Of a stretch of 64,000 bases of DNA, positions 1 through 11,112 are shown in pieces (the stretch's first letter is position 1; each line of letters starts with the position of its first letter). Both the position numbers and the translations under genes were made by a program. The notes beneath the pieces were generated by a model. It was not told the origin of the DNA. It did no database searches and saw only the letters and a program-made list of their open reading frames with translations. The stretch spans positions 25,368 through 89,367 of the forward strand of contig LLEY01000216.1 in the NCBI GenBank assembly GCA_001414485.1, in the 5' to 3' direction. The stretch is from Calycina herbarum (taxonomy: Eukaryota; Ascomycota; Leotiomycetes; Helotiales; Pezizellaceae).

Positions 1-2873
1 TCATTTGTAAAGTGGGGCTACTGGGAGAATTGCGGGAATCCACTTTGGTGCAGGTGGGCTGATTGGGTGAAGTGGGGGATCTTCGGGTGCTTCTCTTCTG
101 AAGGTAGTTTCATACTTATAGCACATTCGCACTTGTATACTTGTTTTCAACTTCTTCAACTAATTTAGCTAGGCTAGCTAGCAGAACCGGTTGAACTAGT
201 TCGACATATTGCGAATTGCAACAAACTTTAATACTTCTTTTTGTTCCCTCGACTTAGCGAAGAGGCGAGCAGGAAGGAGAGTATCTAGTATGGACTAAAT
301 AAAAGGACGGTCTTTTCCTTACTATATACATATATGAAAAACGACTTATACTCTACCTATAGAGTAGAACGCAACAAATAATGTTATTCGCATCTTCCTC
401 GTTTTGTTCCATATCGCAAGCTAGCGGAGTCGATTCAACTGCTGAAACGCATAAACTAATCTGCTAGAGTTGGTTCACACAGCTCAATCAGTTTATCCAT
501 TGCGATATGCAAGAACACCTGCCGTAGTTTCTTTCGCCCAGGTGAGTGTTCCATACATCCGTTTCAATTTTGTGATTCTATTTCTTCTTTTTAAGCCAAG
601 ACACCCACTTCTTGAATTTATATTTTGCCACTTCGAGTCTTGTATCAACACATGAGAACTCAATGACATTTGATTCGTAACTAGCAAGTAACCTTTACTG
701 TCGAAAGTGATTCCATTGTTGATAACTTTTGCCTCGTGAAAAGAATTTCATGTAATGTGCTCATGAGTAAGCTACTGATTCCTGAGTTGGCAACTATATC
801 AAGAGCCAACTCTGTATTCTGGAGGCACAAATCAGCTCAATCTCTCGTATACCAACCAGCTTACAGGTACTTTGTTTACTTTGTTCCACACCTTTATACT
901 TGTATTTTCCCAACCTTCAAGTTTTCTCCTCTCAACTTTCCTCGTCGGGTTGCTCAATTTTTCACATGAATTTCGCATACGAATGTATGCAAGTAGCATA
1001 AGGCATTTGAGCTCGTCCTCAGCTTTATCTCCTTTCTGACGAATTGAGAGAGACGTACGAGACACTCATAGTCCGGGATCTAAATTATTCCTGACAGTTT
1101 TTAACACTCGCATTTGATAAGAAATCTTTGCCTTGTCTAAAAAAAAAAACGAACTACAAGAAGCTGAGGTTTAAGCTCTAGCTAAGAACTATGACGTTAT
1201 GAAGGAGCATCGCGAATACCCAACGGAGCTTCTCTTGAAAATCCTGAAGTAATTTCCAAGTTACTTGATTTTATGTTCGAAGACTATCACGAAGGATGTA
1301 GAGGTCCTACCAGTAGAGCAAAAATGGTAGAAGTTCAAGGAAGAACTACAGAAGAAGAGTTCAGCGTCGAAAACAATACTATTGTCGAATCCCTTTTTCT
1401 TGCGGCAAGGTATCTCAATATCAAAATTAGCCTACTTCAAACCCAGTCCTGTAATTATGGGCAAGCCACTGTTTTACGAGTTGCAGCAGTTCCATAATGA
1501 CCAACACGGTTTTCCAGATCTCGGTCTAGAATGGTTGTATCCTTGGCTTCCCCCCTCCAGATTCTCGAATTTATAAACAAGGCATGTTTAGTGTTTAGGT
1601 AAGGTGTCACTGCTTCAGGTAATATGTCTTGGGGACGAAGTATTGACTTCTTCTGGTGAGATGGGAGGGTTTTGTAGCAGACATGAATTTTCCGTACTAG
1701 CAGAACTAAGTATCCACTCGTTCTTGAAATCTTCTTCTCTATGACAAGATGGAAAACGAACCAACTTCCAGGAGAAACACTACAACTATGTTCTTGGTAT
1801 TTTCGTGGCATAGGTTACTTTAGACTATACTCACTGATGTTGCTCATATCTCCAATGTAGTCTACTGGAGGGAATTGGTTGGAATGAGTGAGAATTACAG
1901 GCAAACATTAGACAACCGAATCAAGTATACCAAGTTGAAAATTCAAAGTATTCTTCTTGAAAACAGAGATTAATTCATTAACCGCAGTTACTATCACAAT
2001 GATTACGATGATTAGCGTGACATATAGAACCTCAAGAGAAAGGAACGAGGTACTGCCAAGGATGGAAATACCAGAGACTCAATTGTCATTCGCGAGAACA
2101 TATGAAAATCAACCGCTGATCAAGCAAGCTCTTGCTGTCGGAAATAATCTTAACTTCGAAATCCTGCCTTCGAGGAGACTTACATGCACGAATGTTTCAG
2201 AGTAAGCTGCTACTTCGTGGGTTATATACACCTTTCAAGTTCTCAACCCAAGCCTGCATAATATCCATGGTGTCGGTCTGGAGGAGCTGACGAGAGTTAC
2301 GGAGAACAAATCTCCCAATGAGGGTGTTAGTGATGATTTAGACGGGGTCTAAACGAAGCGTCGATTAGCTTGTGAGAGGACTTCTCCACCGAGCCATGGT
2401 CTACTGGTATCTCATGTCTGCAATGAATTTATGAACTCTCTTCTCACGAGGAAAGAGTCGCCAACCAACGTTAGACTTTGCTCTTTCGCAGCGTTCTGAA
2501 ATGGACGAAACAAGTTGGTCGAGGTTTGGGCAAGTAACCTCTGTTTTAGACAAGTACTTTTCTACTTTGTAGTCTCAGCCCTAATACTTGTATAAATTTT
2601 GACACCGACTCGGTCAAGCCAAGGTGTGAGAACTTCCCAAAAATCCGTGTTTGAGAAATCTTCCAAGAACTGACGTCAATAATTAAAATGGAAGATTCGA
2701 CCTCTTAGATTGATCCTATTGATTGTGTGCTTGCATTGTGGTATTCTATTTGAGCACCACGTGCTTGTCGTAGCACCCTATATTACAATATCTTACCCAC
2801 CACCACCATGCCCCACTATCAACAAAAGCGCTCGGGTATGTATATCCGTATGATGTAGATATCACACTCACCC
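1..2873. other. Gene-poor left flank
   Basis: I find no intact gene here. Open stretches are short, lack paired splice signals and resemble no family I know. A short reading at about 1200-1250 (+) recalls the start of an F-box or 2EXR-type domain (PTELLLKIL) but runs into a stop at once, so a decayed gene is possible. The last 100 bases are the 3' flank of the phosphatase gene. Confidence 0.5.
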
Positions 2874-4885
2874 TCAATCTAGCGGTCTCCCATCCTTAAT
2901 CTTGTCAAAAGGAACCGCCTCATAATCACCAAAACACGCATGCTCATAACTCCCCTTCTTCTCCTCATCCCTCAAAACCTCCAACAAAGTCTCCAACTCA
3001 CAAAGTCCATCTCTCCTCTCCGGACACCTAGGATGCGGCAAAGTCCTCTCATTCAACTTAAATCTAACATACCTCGTCTCCCCGCCCCCAACATCATACT
3101 CCCTATCCCCCAACACAGGATGCGGAGTCTTCAAAACCTCAATATCAAGTCTCGCCCCAAAAGGCGTAACATTTGAAACGGTGAGATTATGTTTCCCAGG
3201 ATATTCCTCAGGTAAGGCAGAGAATTGCGTGAATCCAAGGGAGGTGATGATACTCATGATATTAGTATCATGACTGAAATCGAAATAAAGTGTTTGATTT
3301 AAAGGGAATGTGACGGTGGAACCATCGAGCGTGGTATTGATTTGTGAATGTGAGAAGGAGAGTGTGTGGTGTTCGAGACGGGCGAGGAGTTCTTGATGCC
3401 AAGCGAGGCCCACTGCGCGGCCGGTTGGGGATTCTAAGGCAGCAAGGTTAATAGGCTTGATACAAAACAATTTGGGGGCTACCGGTAGTTTGATGAGTTG
3501 GCAGGAAGTGTGGAGGCTAATTAAGTGACGTGGCAAAATGTTCCAGATGAAAAGGGATGAGATTGTACTTACGAAACGCCGAGCCGCCGGAAAACCACAA
3601 GTCAATGCTGTACTCGAATCCCTCCCATTCAACATATGTGAACAACTTGCAGAAAGGACTATATCCATATGCGGCCTGTGATTTCGGTGAGTCCGTGTTA
3701 TATATAAATAAGGATGGAATGGAAGGGCATACGAATTCATAAGGACACATAGTCTGCATGGCATATACATCCTCAGTATTAAAGACCAATCCGTCGACTA
3801 GGTTGTTGATACGTGCCGTCGCGTTTTGAAGGTATTTAGTTTGCCATACAGCAGAAACATTGTGGCCACCCTTGTTTACGAAACGATTGGAATTGGGGCA
3901 ATTATCATATCCTGCAAGGGAATTGTTCCATCGTGCAGAATTGCTGAATCCCTCGATACCGTAACCGACATCTGCATACTCTTGCCATTCAAGGCCGAAG
4001 AAACCAGAAAGAAAGTTCCAAACACTCTATTACAAGATTAGCTTATGTTCTGACATTTCTCATAAGTGTAACTTTGTACTTCTCGCATCCTTTTTTGGGT
4101 GGTGGACCGGACAAGGATCTTGGTTCCTGGCTCGTAGAGATGACCATACTGGTAATAACGATGAACACCACTTTCAAACAATTGCAGTCTTCCAGCTGGA
4201 ACCATGATTTCTGCTCCTAAGCCGTAAGACCACCGGTTAAGAAACTCCAATGGCCCACTCGCCTTGAACCTTCCAGCAATGGTGGCCATTTTAACCCCAA
4301 ATGTCTGTACATTGGCTCCAGTGGTTGGGTATCTAGCCCCATGGCGATGAAGAGTCTGTATTGCTATTAGCCCGCATGTTCATGCATTGCAAGAATTTCA
4401 TCATTTCTCACGTGTACTTGTGTAATGTTGGCACCAGCTGGCAGAGAATATTCATCGATCCCCCACCCCTCATAATTCGAAGAGTAAGGAGAAAGATGGC
4501 CCCAAAGTCTCTCAATCGTCTTATTTGGAGCTGGACTAAAAGTGGGAGCCACGGTCTCTTGAGCAAGAAATGGAGCACGTCCTGTAGCGGTTGGTCCTGG
4601 CCATAGTTCTGGATTTGGATCGAAATACGGTGGACGCTTTGGGTGAGCGTAGATTGCTATAAACGAATTACAGAGCATGTGAATTGACCAGTAAATCGCA
4701 ACGAGGCCAACGGCTATTCCAATTGAGCTTTTTATAATAGTCATGCGCTTTGAGTTATTTTTGTGCTGGCTTTTCTCGAGAGCGTGGGGGAGCTCTTCGT
4801 GTGACGATTCCGAGGTTTCAGACTCATAGCTTTTTCGAATCAGAGACTCGACTTCCTCTTGAGGCTCAGCCATGTTGGGTCTCAT
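2874..4885 (-). CDS. Histidine acid phosphatase, membrane-anchored
   Basis: Predicted phosphomonoesterase of the histidine acid phosphatase (branch 2, phytase/PHO5-like) family, hydrolysing phosphate esters outside the cytoplasm. The model has five exons: 4885-4412, 4355-4080, 4026-3733, 3675-3573 and 3433-2874. All phases fit and give 568 residues. The catalytic RHGARYPT motif at about residues 162-169 is assembled across the first intron, and the proton-donor HD lies in FSHDTN at about 437-438. A hydrophobic segment at about 50-70, after a basic stretch, predicts a type II signal anchor rather than a cleaved signal peptide. Several NxS/T sites fit a glycosylated lumenal or extracellular domain. 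The start is either the ATG at 4885 or the one four codons later (MAEPQEE). The third intron, 3676-3732, and the longer fourth, 3434-3572, both have good GT-AG ends. The true substrate (phytate or general esters) cannot be read from sequence. Confidence 0.88.
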
Positions 4886-5701
4886 GATAGTCTAAGTTGT
4901 TGACAGAGGTGAGTTGTTGAAGATGATAGTGATAGTGCTGTGGTGAGGGAGAGATCAGACTTGTTATCGTTGTTGGGAAGCCGTGCCCAGCACGATATCT
5001 CGGGTCTTGGGCAAAGGGAGAGGCGTTTGGGAAGGACAGTATGCACACGAAAGAAAATGGACTTCGTGTAGGTAGGTACTAGGAAATAGATAGCTCGTGA
5101 GACAGGCAAGTTATCGTTACCCTCGTTGTCGGCGGCGATCTTCGGCCCGGGTCGCTGACGATTCGCAGGCGTGCCAAGGGAAATAATAAAAGCGGCACTC
5201 CGTATCTCGTTTGAGACCATATCGATGCTCAAGAATAGTAAGAAAAGCAAAGACATTGTCCAACAGTATTATCAGAAACTTGATTCCTCAATTGTACCAA
5301 GCCTTCTTGAACAATCCTTTTGATTGTTTTAGCCATTTCGTTGCAAGCGCAAAAATATTGAAGCTTTACAGTTAGAAGCAATCTACCCCTCATCCAGACC
5401 TCTGAATCAATGCACCATAATCATCGCACATCTTCATTATTTCTCCCAGCAATCACAATACTATCTGCACTTGTACTGTTTTGATATATGAACACTACTT
5501 CACCACCTGCGCAAGGTGACGTCAAGTACTTTCTCCGAAGATATCTCCGAAGACAATCTCCGATTCAGCTACTATAAGACTCAAGACAATGGTTCCTTTT
5601 GTTCGGGATTCTTACACTTGTGCAACTTCTATTCCATCTGACCTACCACCTACCCTTTTGGAGTTACTTAAGCTCAGTCGAAGAATTACAAATCTGCAAT
5701 A
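4886..5701. promoter_or_regulatory. Shared divergent upstream region, phosphatase / alcohol dehydrogenase
   Basis: This 816-bp gap separates the start codons of two divergent genes, so it should hold both promoters and 5' UTRs. Open stretches on the minus strand (4882-5256) have no splice support or recognisable domain and are probably UTR or chance. I could not assign a specific factor site. Confidence 0.4.
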
Positions 5702-7174
5702 ATGGCCGTCGATATCCCCGAGAAGATGCTTGCTGCCCAAGTAGTCGAGGTAAGTCCAGAATAAAGTTCCATTTTCCGTTCAATCTCGAACAATGAGATC
5801 AAGAGATAAAGTCATCGGATTATCTTGGTTCAAGATGGGAAATGCCTCATCTTGTATCCGGAAAGCGGTAAACACAACCTCTTTGGCTCGATGATCCATT
5901 GACCCCTTCAAAATCGAATCCATTATCTCACCATAGCAAACAACATCTTCAAGAAACAGCTCAAGAAAAACCATTCGCAGAATAAACGACCCTATCTAAC
6001 AAAAACCCCAGTTCCACAAACCCCACCAAATCAAACAAGTTCCGACACCCGGCTCCGACCTCGATGAGCATGATCTCCTCGTCAAGATAGCAGCCAGCTC
6101 CCTCTGCCACACCGACTTCATGGTCCAGCAAGGTCTCCTGGGAACTCCCCTCCCCTGCATCGCATCCCACGAAGGAGCTGGTACTGTCGTCAAGGTAGGA
6201 TCAGCAATCTTAGAATTTAACATTGGCGACCGCATCTTATGCTCCCTCACATATCACCGTTGCGGTCACTGCTCGGCTTGTCGTGGCCCCCCAGAAAGCC
6301 AGCAATACTGCCAAAACCTAGGAGGCTATCTAGGCGTGAATAGAGACGGTTCATTCGCCGAGTACGAAGTAGTGGATGGAAGAGAATGTTGTCTATTACC
6401 CGACAACCTGAGCTTTCAATTTGCAGCCCCATTGGCATGTGCAGGACTCACAGCTTGTACGCTCTCCCTCCTCCTCATCTTTCATTTTAATAACAGAAAT
6501 TGTAGGGGGTGGCCTAACAAAGGCGGATTTGAAGTCTGGCCAAACCGTGGCCATGATCGGGGCCGGCGGAGGACTAGGCCACCTAGGAATCCAATTTGCC
6601 AAAGCCCTCGGCCTCTACGTGATAGCCATAGACGCCCGGGACTCAGGATTGCAGCTTGCAGAACAATGCGGCGCCGACACAGTGGTTGATGCGCGACTAG
6701 GAAAGGAAAAAGTCGTGGAAGAGGTGAAGAAAGTGACGCAAAATCTCGGGGCCGAAGCCACCTTGAATTTCAGCGACCACGAAACATCTGCCGCTACTGC
6801 AGCGGCTGTCACGAGAAACCATGGTGTCATGATCCAGATGGCTCAACCTGAGAATGTCAGCGTTCCGTTTATGGAGCTTATTTTTCGGGATATTAGGATT
6901 CATGGGAGTTTGACGGGTGAGGTTCCTCGCTTAAAGTGGCCGCACCAGATTGAATTACTGACGAGGTATAGGTTCGAGAAAGGATTGTCAGAATATGCTC
7001 GAGACTGTGTCCAAGCATACAATAAAGGTACAGACGAATGCGTTTAATGGACTTGAAGAAGTTCCGAAAGCCATTGAACTTGCTCAGTCGGGGAAGATGA
7101 AAGGAAAACCGGTTATCCTCATTGACCGCGAGGCTATCGAGAAGGAGAAAGATCTAGGGCTTGAGATGATCTGA
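5702..7174 (+). CDS. Zinc-dependent alcohol dehydrogenase (MDR family)
   Basis: Predicted NAD(P)-dependent medium-chain alcohol dehydrogenase. The exon model is 5702-5749, 6012-6456, 6506-6916 and 6972-7174, giving 368 residues with matching phases. The catalytic zinc ligands are Cys48 (CHTD) and His69-Glu70 (SHEGAG). The four structural-zinc cysteines lie in CGHCSAC...YC at about 100-116. The Rossmann glycine motif GAGGGLGHLG follows the GroES-like domain. The last intron is placed by homology: splicing GTGAGG to GTATAG joins GSLTGSRKDCQNML to the C-terminal NAFNGLEEVPKAIEL block, and reading through it would break the family pattern. The first intron (262 bp) is unusually long for this window. 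The gene converges with the SWIM protein downstream. Its closest functional match in the window is the second alcohol dehydrogenase at 11.1-13.4 kb. The substrate is not predictable. Confidence 0.9.
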
Positions 7175-7541
7175 AAAATGAGAGCAAGTGGAAGAATAGA
7201 AATTTAACGTGATAAATGTGAATCTTGGACTACGGTGGGAAATAGGAAGCAAGCACGTGGATAATGAATCACAAGCCTTAAGATAATCAATATTCCATTT
7301 ATCCAATCTAATAATAAAAAACCGTCAATCTGACTTTCAACCTCTCCCGAAGAATAAAAAGTACAAATAGAATGGGATGGGAAGAGCATGCCAGATGCTG
7401 TACCCTTGGCTCACGCCGTAAAAGTAATGAACAAAGAAGAAGAAAAAGTTCAGAGGATAGAATACAAGGTAGACATGAAAATGAAAACAGAAAAGAGATA
7501 GCCCGGCATACAAACCTGTCCATGAAAAGGTATGTTGTAGC
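7175..7541. other. Convergent intergenic spacer
   Basis: A 367-bp gap between two genes that point at each other. It should carry both 3' UTRs. It has AT-rich stretches suited to polyadenylation but no gene I can support. Confidence 0.4.
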
Positions 7542-9032
7542 TCACTTCATTCGCTTCGCTCTTCTGTCCATGGAGCTTGCTGGCCTCTTCCCAGAAGAGG
7601 ATTCGCCAGGGCTGTTTGTGCCCTTGAGGCGAGCGATTATTTCTCTCAATTTGTTCGTGTAGGCTGTCGGTGCTTTATAAGCGTATTCATTCGTCAACAG
7701 CACCAAAATTTCCTCTAGGTCCTCGACGAAACGAACAGCTTCAGGTAGTTCCTGAAGAGCTTTAAGAACAAAGGTCCCTTGCGCCGGATTGTGCGGAGAT
7801 TCCTTTCCAATCAAACGCATGTAAAGATTACGATCAATTTGTAGCTCTCCGTGGGGTCTGCGTCTTGGCCAGTTCATGACTTGTGGGTATACTTCTGTAT
7901 TCTTGCTGATGACAATTTTCAAGATGTCTATCAAGGCCTTTGCAGCTACCTCGCGGGAGTCCGAGGATAGCTGTCCTCTTGCTCCTATATTTTTGTGGAT
8001 GGACTCAACAGCTTCAGCCAAGGCATTTCCGCACCAGATAACATCGTGAGTTTTGCCAGTGGAGTCAGGGCCATGGATAGCGTAGTGACCCAAAATATCA
8101 CAATATGATTGTGCCTTGTAGACCATTTTTTGGAAATATTCTTCCGCGCGGACGTTGTCAGGCACAAAAGAATCGAACTGACGGAATATCCTGTCGTTGT
8201 GAAAAATAATCCGTGCCAGGGTTTTTTCCAGATCTTGAGGTGCAACAGAATAATCCGAGACGCCACGTCCATTATCATCGAAAATGTCCGGTCTGTAAGT
8301 GTCTTGGACCTCGTGGTGCGAAAGGGTTGCCATTATATCCCGAATTGCAGCCAGCCTCTGCCCCCGCATTCCCCTTGTTACTCGACTGGGTGGGTGGACG
8401 ACGCTATCGGAAGAACTTGAGTTTGTGTCGTTCTTCTTCACCAGTTGATATTCGTTTTCCGCTGCCAGAGGAGATTCTCTCAATTCCCAATCGAGTGTGT
8501 GGCATATGTTGTCAAGACCAGTTTCATGCAATTGTTCTTGGGTGCTAAGGCTTTGGTCGATGCCTTGGTCGATGCCTGGTTCCAGTTGCTCGAGTAACCA
8601 AGCTATATGTTGACAGGTTCCCTCTTCCCCACAAGAGCAGGTTGGTCTACCAGAATTCTTTTCTGCATTGAAGCGGACGCTGTATCTTTCAACTTGTGCA
8701 AAGGCGATCTGGAAAGCAAAGGTCTGCTCAATCTGACGGCAATGGTCGAGGGCGAAGAGTTTAGGACTGGAGGACGGTGTATTTCCGTCACCCTCGTCTT
8801 CGGATTCGGATTCGTCCGTTTCTTCCTCGTCTTCCTCGTCTTCGAGTTCCTCGTCTTCTTGCTGATCTGGAGAGGTATTGCTTGGAGGTTCGACTGAGTT
8901 ATGAATAGAGGTAGGGGTGGATTGGGTTTGAGAATTTCGGTCTCCCCGCGATTGCTCACGGTGGGAGCTTGGGGATGTCTGCATGATGGATGCGATAGAA
9001 AGCTGACTGAATTTCAAATGCGGAGGAGACAT
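7542..9032 (-). CDS. SWIM-type zinc finger protein
   Basis: A single-exon gene of 496 codons. A CxC-x5-CxH SWIM zinc finger lies at about residues 118-145 (Cys132, Cys134, Cys140, His142; CSCGEEGTCQH), after a conserved-looking aromatic strand (ERYSVRFNAE). SWIM fingers bind DNA or proteins and occur in MuDR transposases, SWI2/SNF2 proteins and MEKK1. Here no kinase, helicase or transposase domain accompanies it. Residues 55-85 form a strongly acidic Glu/Asp run, and the first about 55 residues are Ser/Thr/Gln-rich and probably disordered. The C-terminus is basic (RRAKRMK), a possible nuclear localisation signal. Translation could start at 9032 or at the second Met at 8984. The role is unknown; a nuclear regulatory protein is the likeliest guess. 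Confidence 0.8.
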   Translation of the reverse strand: MSPPHLKFSQLSIASIMQTSPSSHREQSRGDRNSQTQSTPTSIHNSVEPPSNTSPDQQEDEELEDEEDEEETDESESEDEGDGNTPSSSPKLFALDHCRQIEQTFAFQIAFAQVERYSVRFNAEKNSGRPTCSCGEEGTCQHIAWLLEQLEPGIDQGIDQSLSTQEQLHETGLDNICHTLDWELRESPLAAENEYQLVKKNDTNSSSSDSVVHPPSRVTRGMRGQRLAAIRDIMATLSHHEVQDTYRPDIFDDNGRGVSDYSVAPQDLEKTLARIIFHNDRIFRQFDSFVPDNVRAEEYFQKMVYKAQSYCDILGHYAIHGPDSTGKTHDVIWCGNALAEAVESIHKNIGARGQLSSDSREVAAKALIDILKIVISKNTEVYPQVMNWPRRRPHGELQIDRNLYMRLIGKESPHNPAQGTFVLKALQELPEAVRFVEDLEEILVLLTNEYAYKAPTAYTNKLREIIARLKGTNSPGESSSGKRPASSMDRRAKRMK

Positions 9033-11112
9033 GAGGCTCTAGCATATCATGGAGCAGGATGATTTTATCCATGGCGGAAGCTGTTTGTCTTTATAGGGGA
9101 TGCTGAATGGTGCCTTTCTTCTGACTCCAAATGACATTCTTGTCAGTCTGGTATCAATTCGGCGTGGGAGCAACACTCAGCCTTGCCCCTCCTACCAACA
9201 TAGTTTAATCATCCACGGCCGCAGAAACGGCCGCGAAGGTCGACCAAGAGGGCCGGCTGTAGAACAAGGCATTCATAATTCTGGAAGGTTTCGACGTTGT
9301 ACCAGTAGAGGGGTGGGTGGTGGTTGTTGGTTCGTAAAGCCACCGCGGCTGACGATGGGGAAGTTGACAGGACAGGCATTTGGCGAGCCGCTAAAAACAG
9401 CTCCCACATTTTGACTAGAAGAGCCTACAAAAACCACCCTTATAATACAACCAAATGTTTTTGAGTAATTATTGATGGAAAGTCTTTTACTACATCTAAT
9501 TGTGTATTTCCAGTAGAGAGTTTCTACTCAAAAAGAGTTATCTTGCTCAATTTGGAAAGAGAGACGGCATTGGGGATATTTCGCCGTGGGCACTGAGGAC
9601 GGGGCTGATTTGGGCTGAGAGCACGGCCTGTTGGTTCACTGACTGGAGACACTGAATTCTTTACTGGGCCGGCCGCCCGAGTGACCGCTATGGATCTCAA
9701 CTCGAGGCTGATTATTCTCGTCTCCTCTCCTCTCCGCTCCTCTTCCCACCTCTTCCCACCTCTTCCCCCTCTCCTCTCCCCCCCTCTGCTGTCATTTTCT
9801 CACGCACCAAAGCACTGCACTGCACTGCACCTCACCTCACTTGCATCAGGACAACTGTCGCCTTCCAACATCAGAATGGCCTAATGGTGGTGTTTTATGT
9901 TGGAAGGCAAGACTCATCCTCTCCAATGCCACCCCACCCCACCCACCAGCCTGGCGTGGCTAGGGAGGTATGGTATCGTTATTATACCTTTGCGGCGACG
10001 GCCCTGACGAGACGCCGTCTGCCCTATGCCTTTGTAATTTACGTCCGTAGTGCTACCCGCGTTACACGACAAGCGCCGCATCTGAGATGAAAATCCCACT
10101 GGGAGGATGTGATGGATGGGGAGTGACGAGTAATCTGTCGAATGACGAATATCGAATGTCGAATATCCACTGACGAATTCTACCACGAATTCTACACGTC
10201 TGTAGGAAGAAAGGAGATGATTCAGTGAGTTTGCAGCATCCTCTACTTCTCCACCCCGTCACACACATATCAAACTTGTCTTCAGGGTGTGCCAGGGCAG
10301 GATGATGCTTGCACACCGAGTTACACAGTCACAACCTGCACCAGATGGAAGATTGGAAGACTTCGAAGAACAACTGCCACTTGATAGTAGCAGAATGGAT
10401 GACGATTCCACCATGCGTCTATTTTATGCACCTGTCAAGTGACTTTCGAGGGCTTCGCCAACGCCATGCTTCAAAACTCCACAACTGCGCCTCAAGCGGC
10501 CCTTCAGACGACCGCTTCACTGCCAAAGAAGCGGGCCGCAAACTCGGCATTCTCTTTACGGTTCTCTGTGAGATATCTTTTGGCATTTATGGAGTACTTT
10601 CTGGTATCCGCTCATGTGCTCAGACTTCACTCCGGAATTGCCGCCAAAGATGTATCTCTACCACCAAAATTTCATCATTCAAGCTTTCCATCACATGTTT
10701 TCTATTGGCTGGAGCACAACTGCGGACAGTCTTCTGGTGTGGGAATCTGTTTATAGGCCCCATCATGTCTTCTTCTTCTTCTGGCAATATGTCATTGGAA
10801 TATACTTCTGACCACTGGAAGGGTGGGTCTTGAATCCTCAATCACCGTGCAGTAGTCTGCAACAACAAGTTGGTGTTATTACGGGTAGGCAATCCACAAT
10901 ACTTGAAAAATGATAATCTATCTCTATGGTAACTAATTTGGATATCTTGATTGGTCCACTGTACGAACTCCTGAAATCTTCTCCTTCTCCTTCTCCTTCC
11001 ATCTCCGCCATCGATGCCTCATATTTACCACTACTCAGCCCAAGTGGCCAAATTCCCAAATCCACTCTCGAGATGTCACACACTGGAAGTTGGAATTTCC
11101 GCCAGAGCACCA
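9033..11112. other. Intergenic region with low-complexity tracts
   Basis: Two kilobases without a gene I can support. It holds a pyrimidine-rich block at about 9715-9790, then short CTGCA/CTCAC repeats to about 9841, and a CTTCTC run near 10978-11000. An open frame at 10309-10833 (+) gives a cysteine- and histidine-scattered peptide with no domain or signal, so I leave it out. Confidence 0.5.
9715..9841. repeat. Polypyrimidine and microsatellite tract
   Basis: One strand is almost pure C/T over about 75 bases (repeats of CTCTC and CTCTTCCCAC). It is followed by tandem CACTG and CTCAC units. It may be promoter-associated for the SWIM gene that reads away from it, but this is not shown. Confidence 0.7.

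Noticed and set aside
3517..3789. Reading through introns three and four of the phosphatase as coding
   Set aside because: Read-through would insert non-family sequence between MCPYEF and AAYGYSPFC and lose the QSPTGRAVG join.
5750..6011. Extra exon inside the first ADH intron
   Set aside because: The flanking exons join in phase to give the normal family N-terminus with nothing missing.
10309..10833. 174-codon open frame on the plus strand
   Set aside because: No recognisable domain, poor composition and overlapping open frames in other phases; no paired splice sites.
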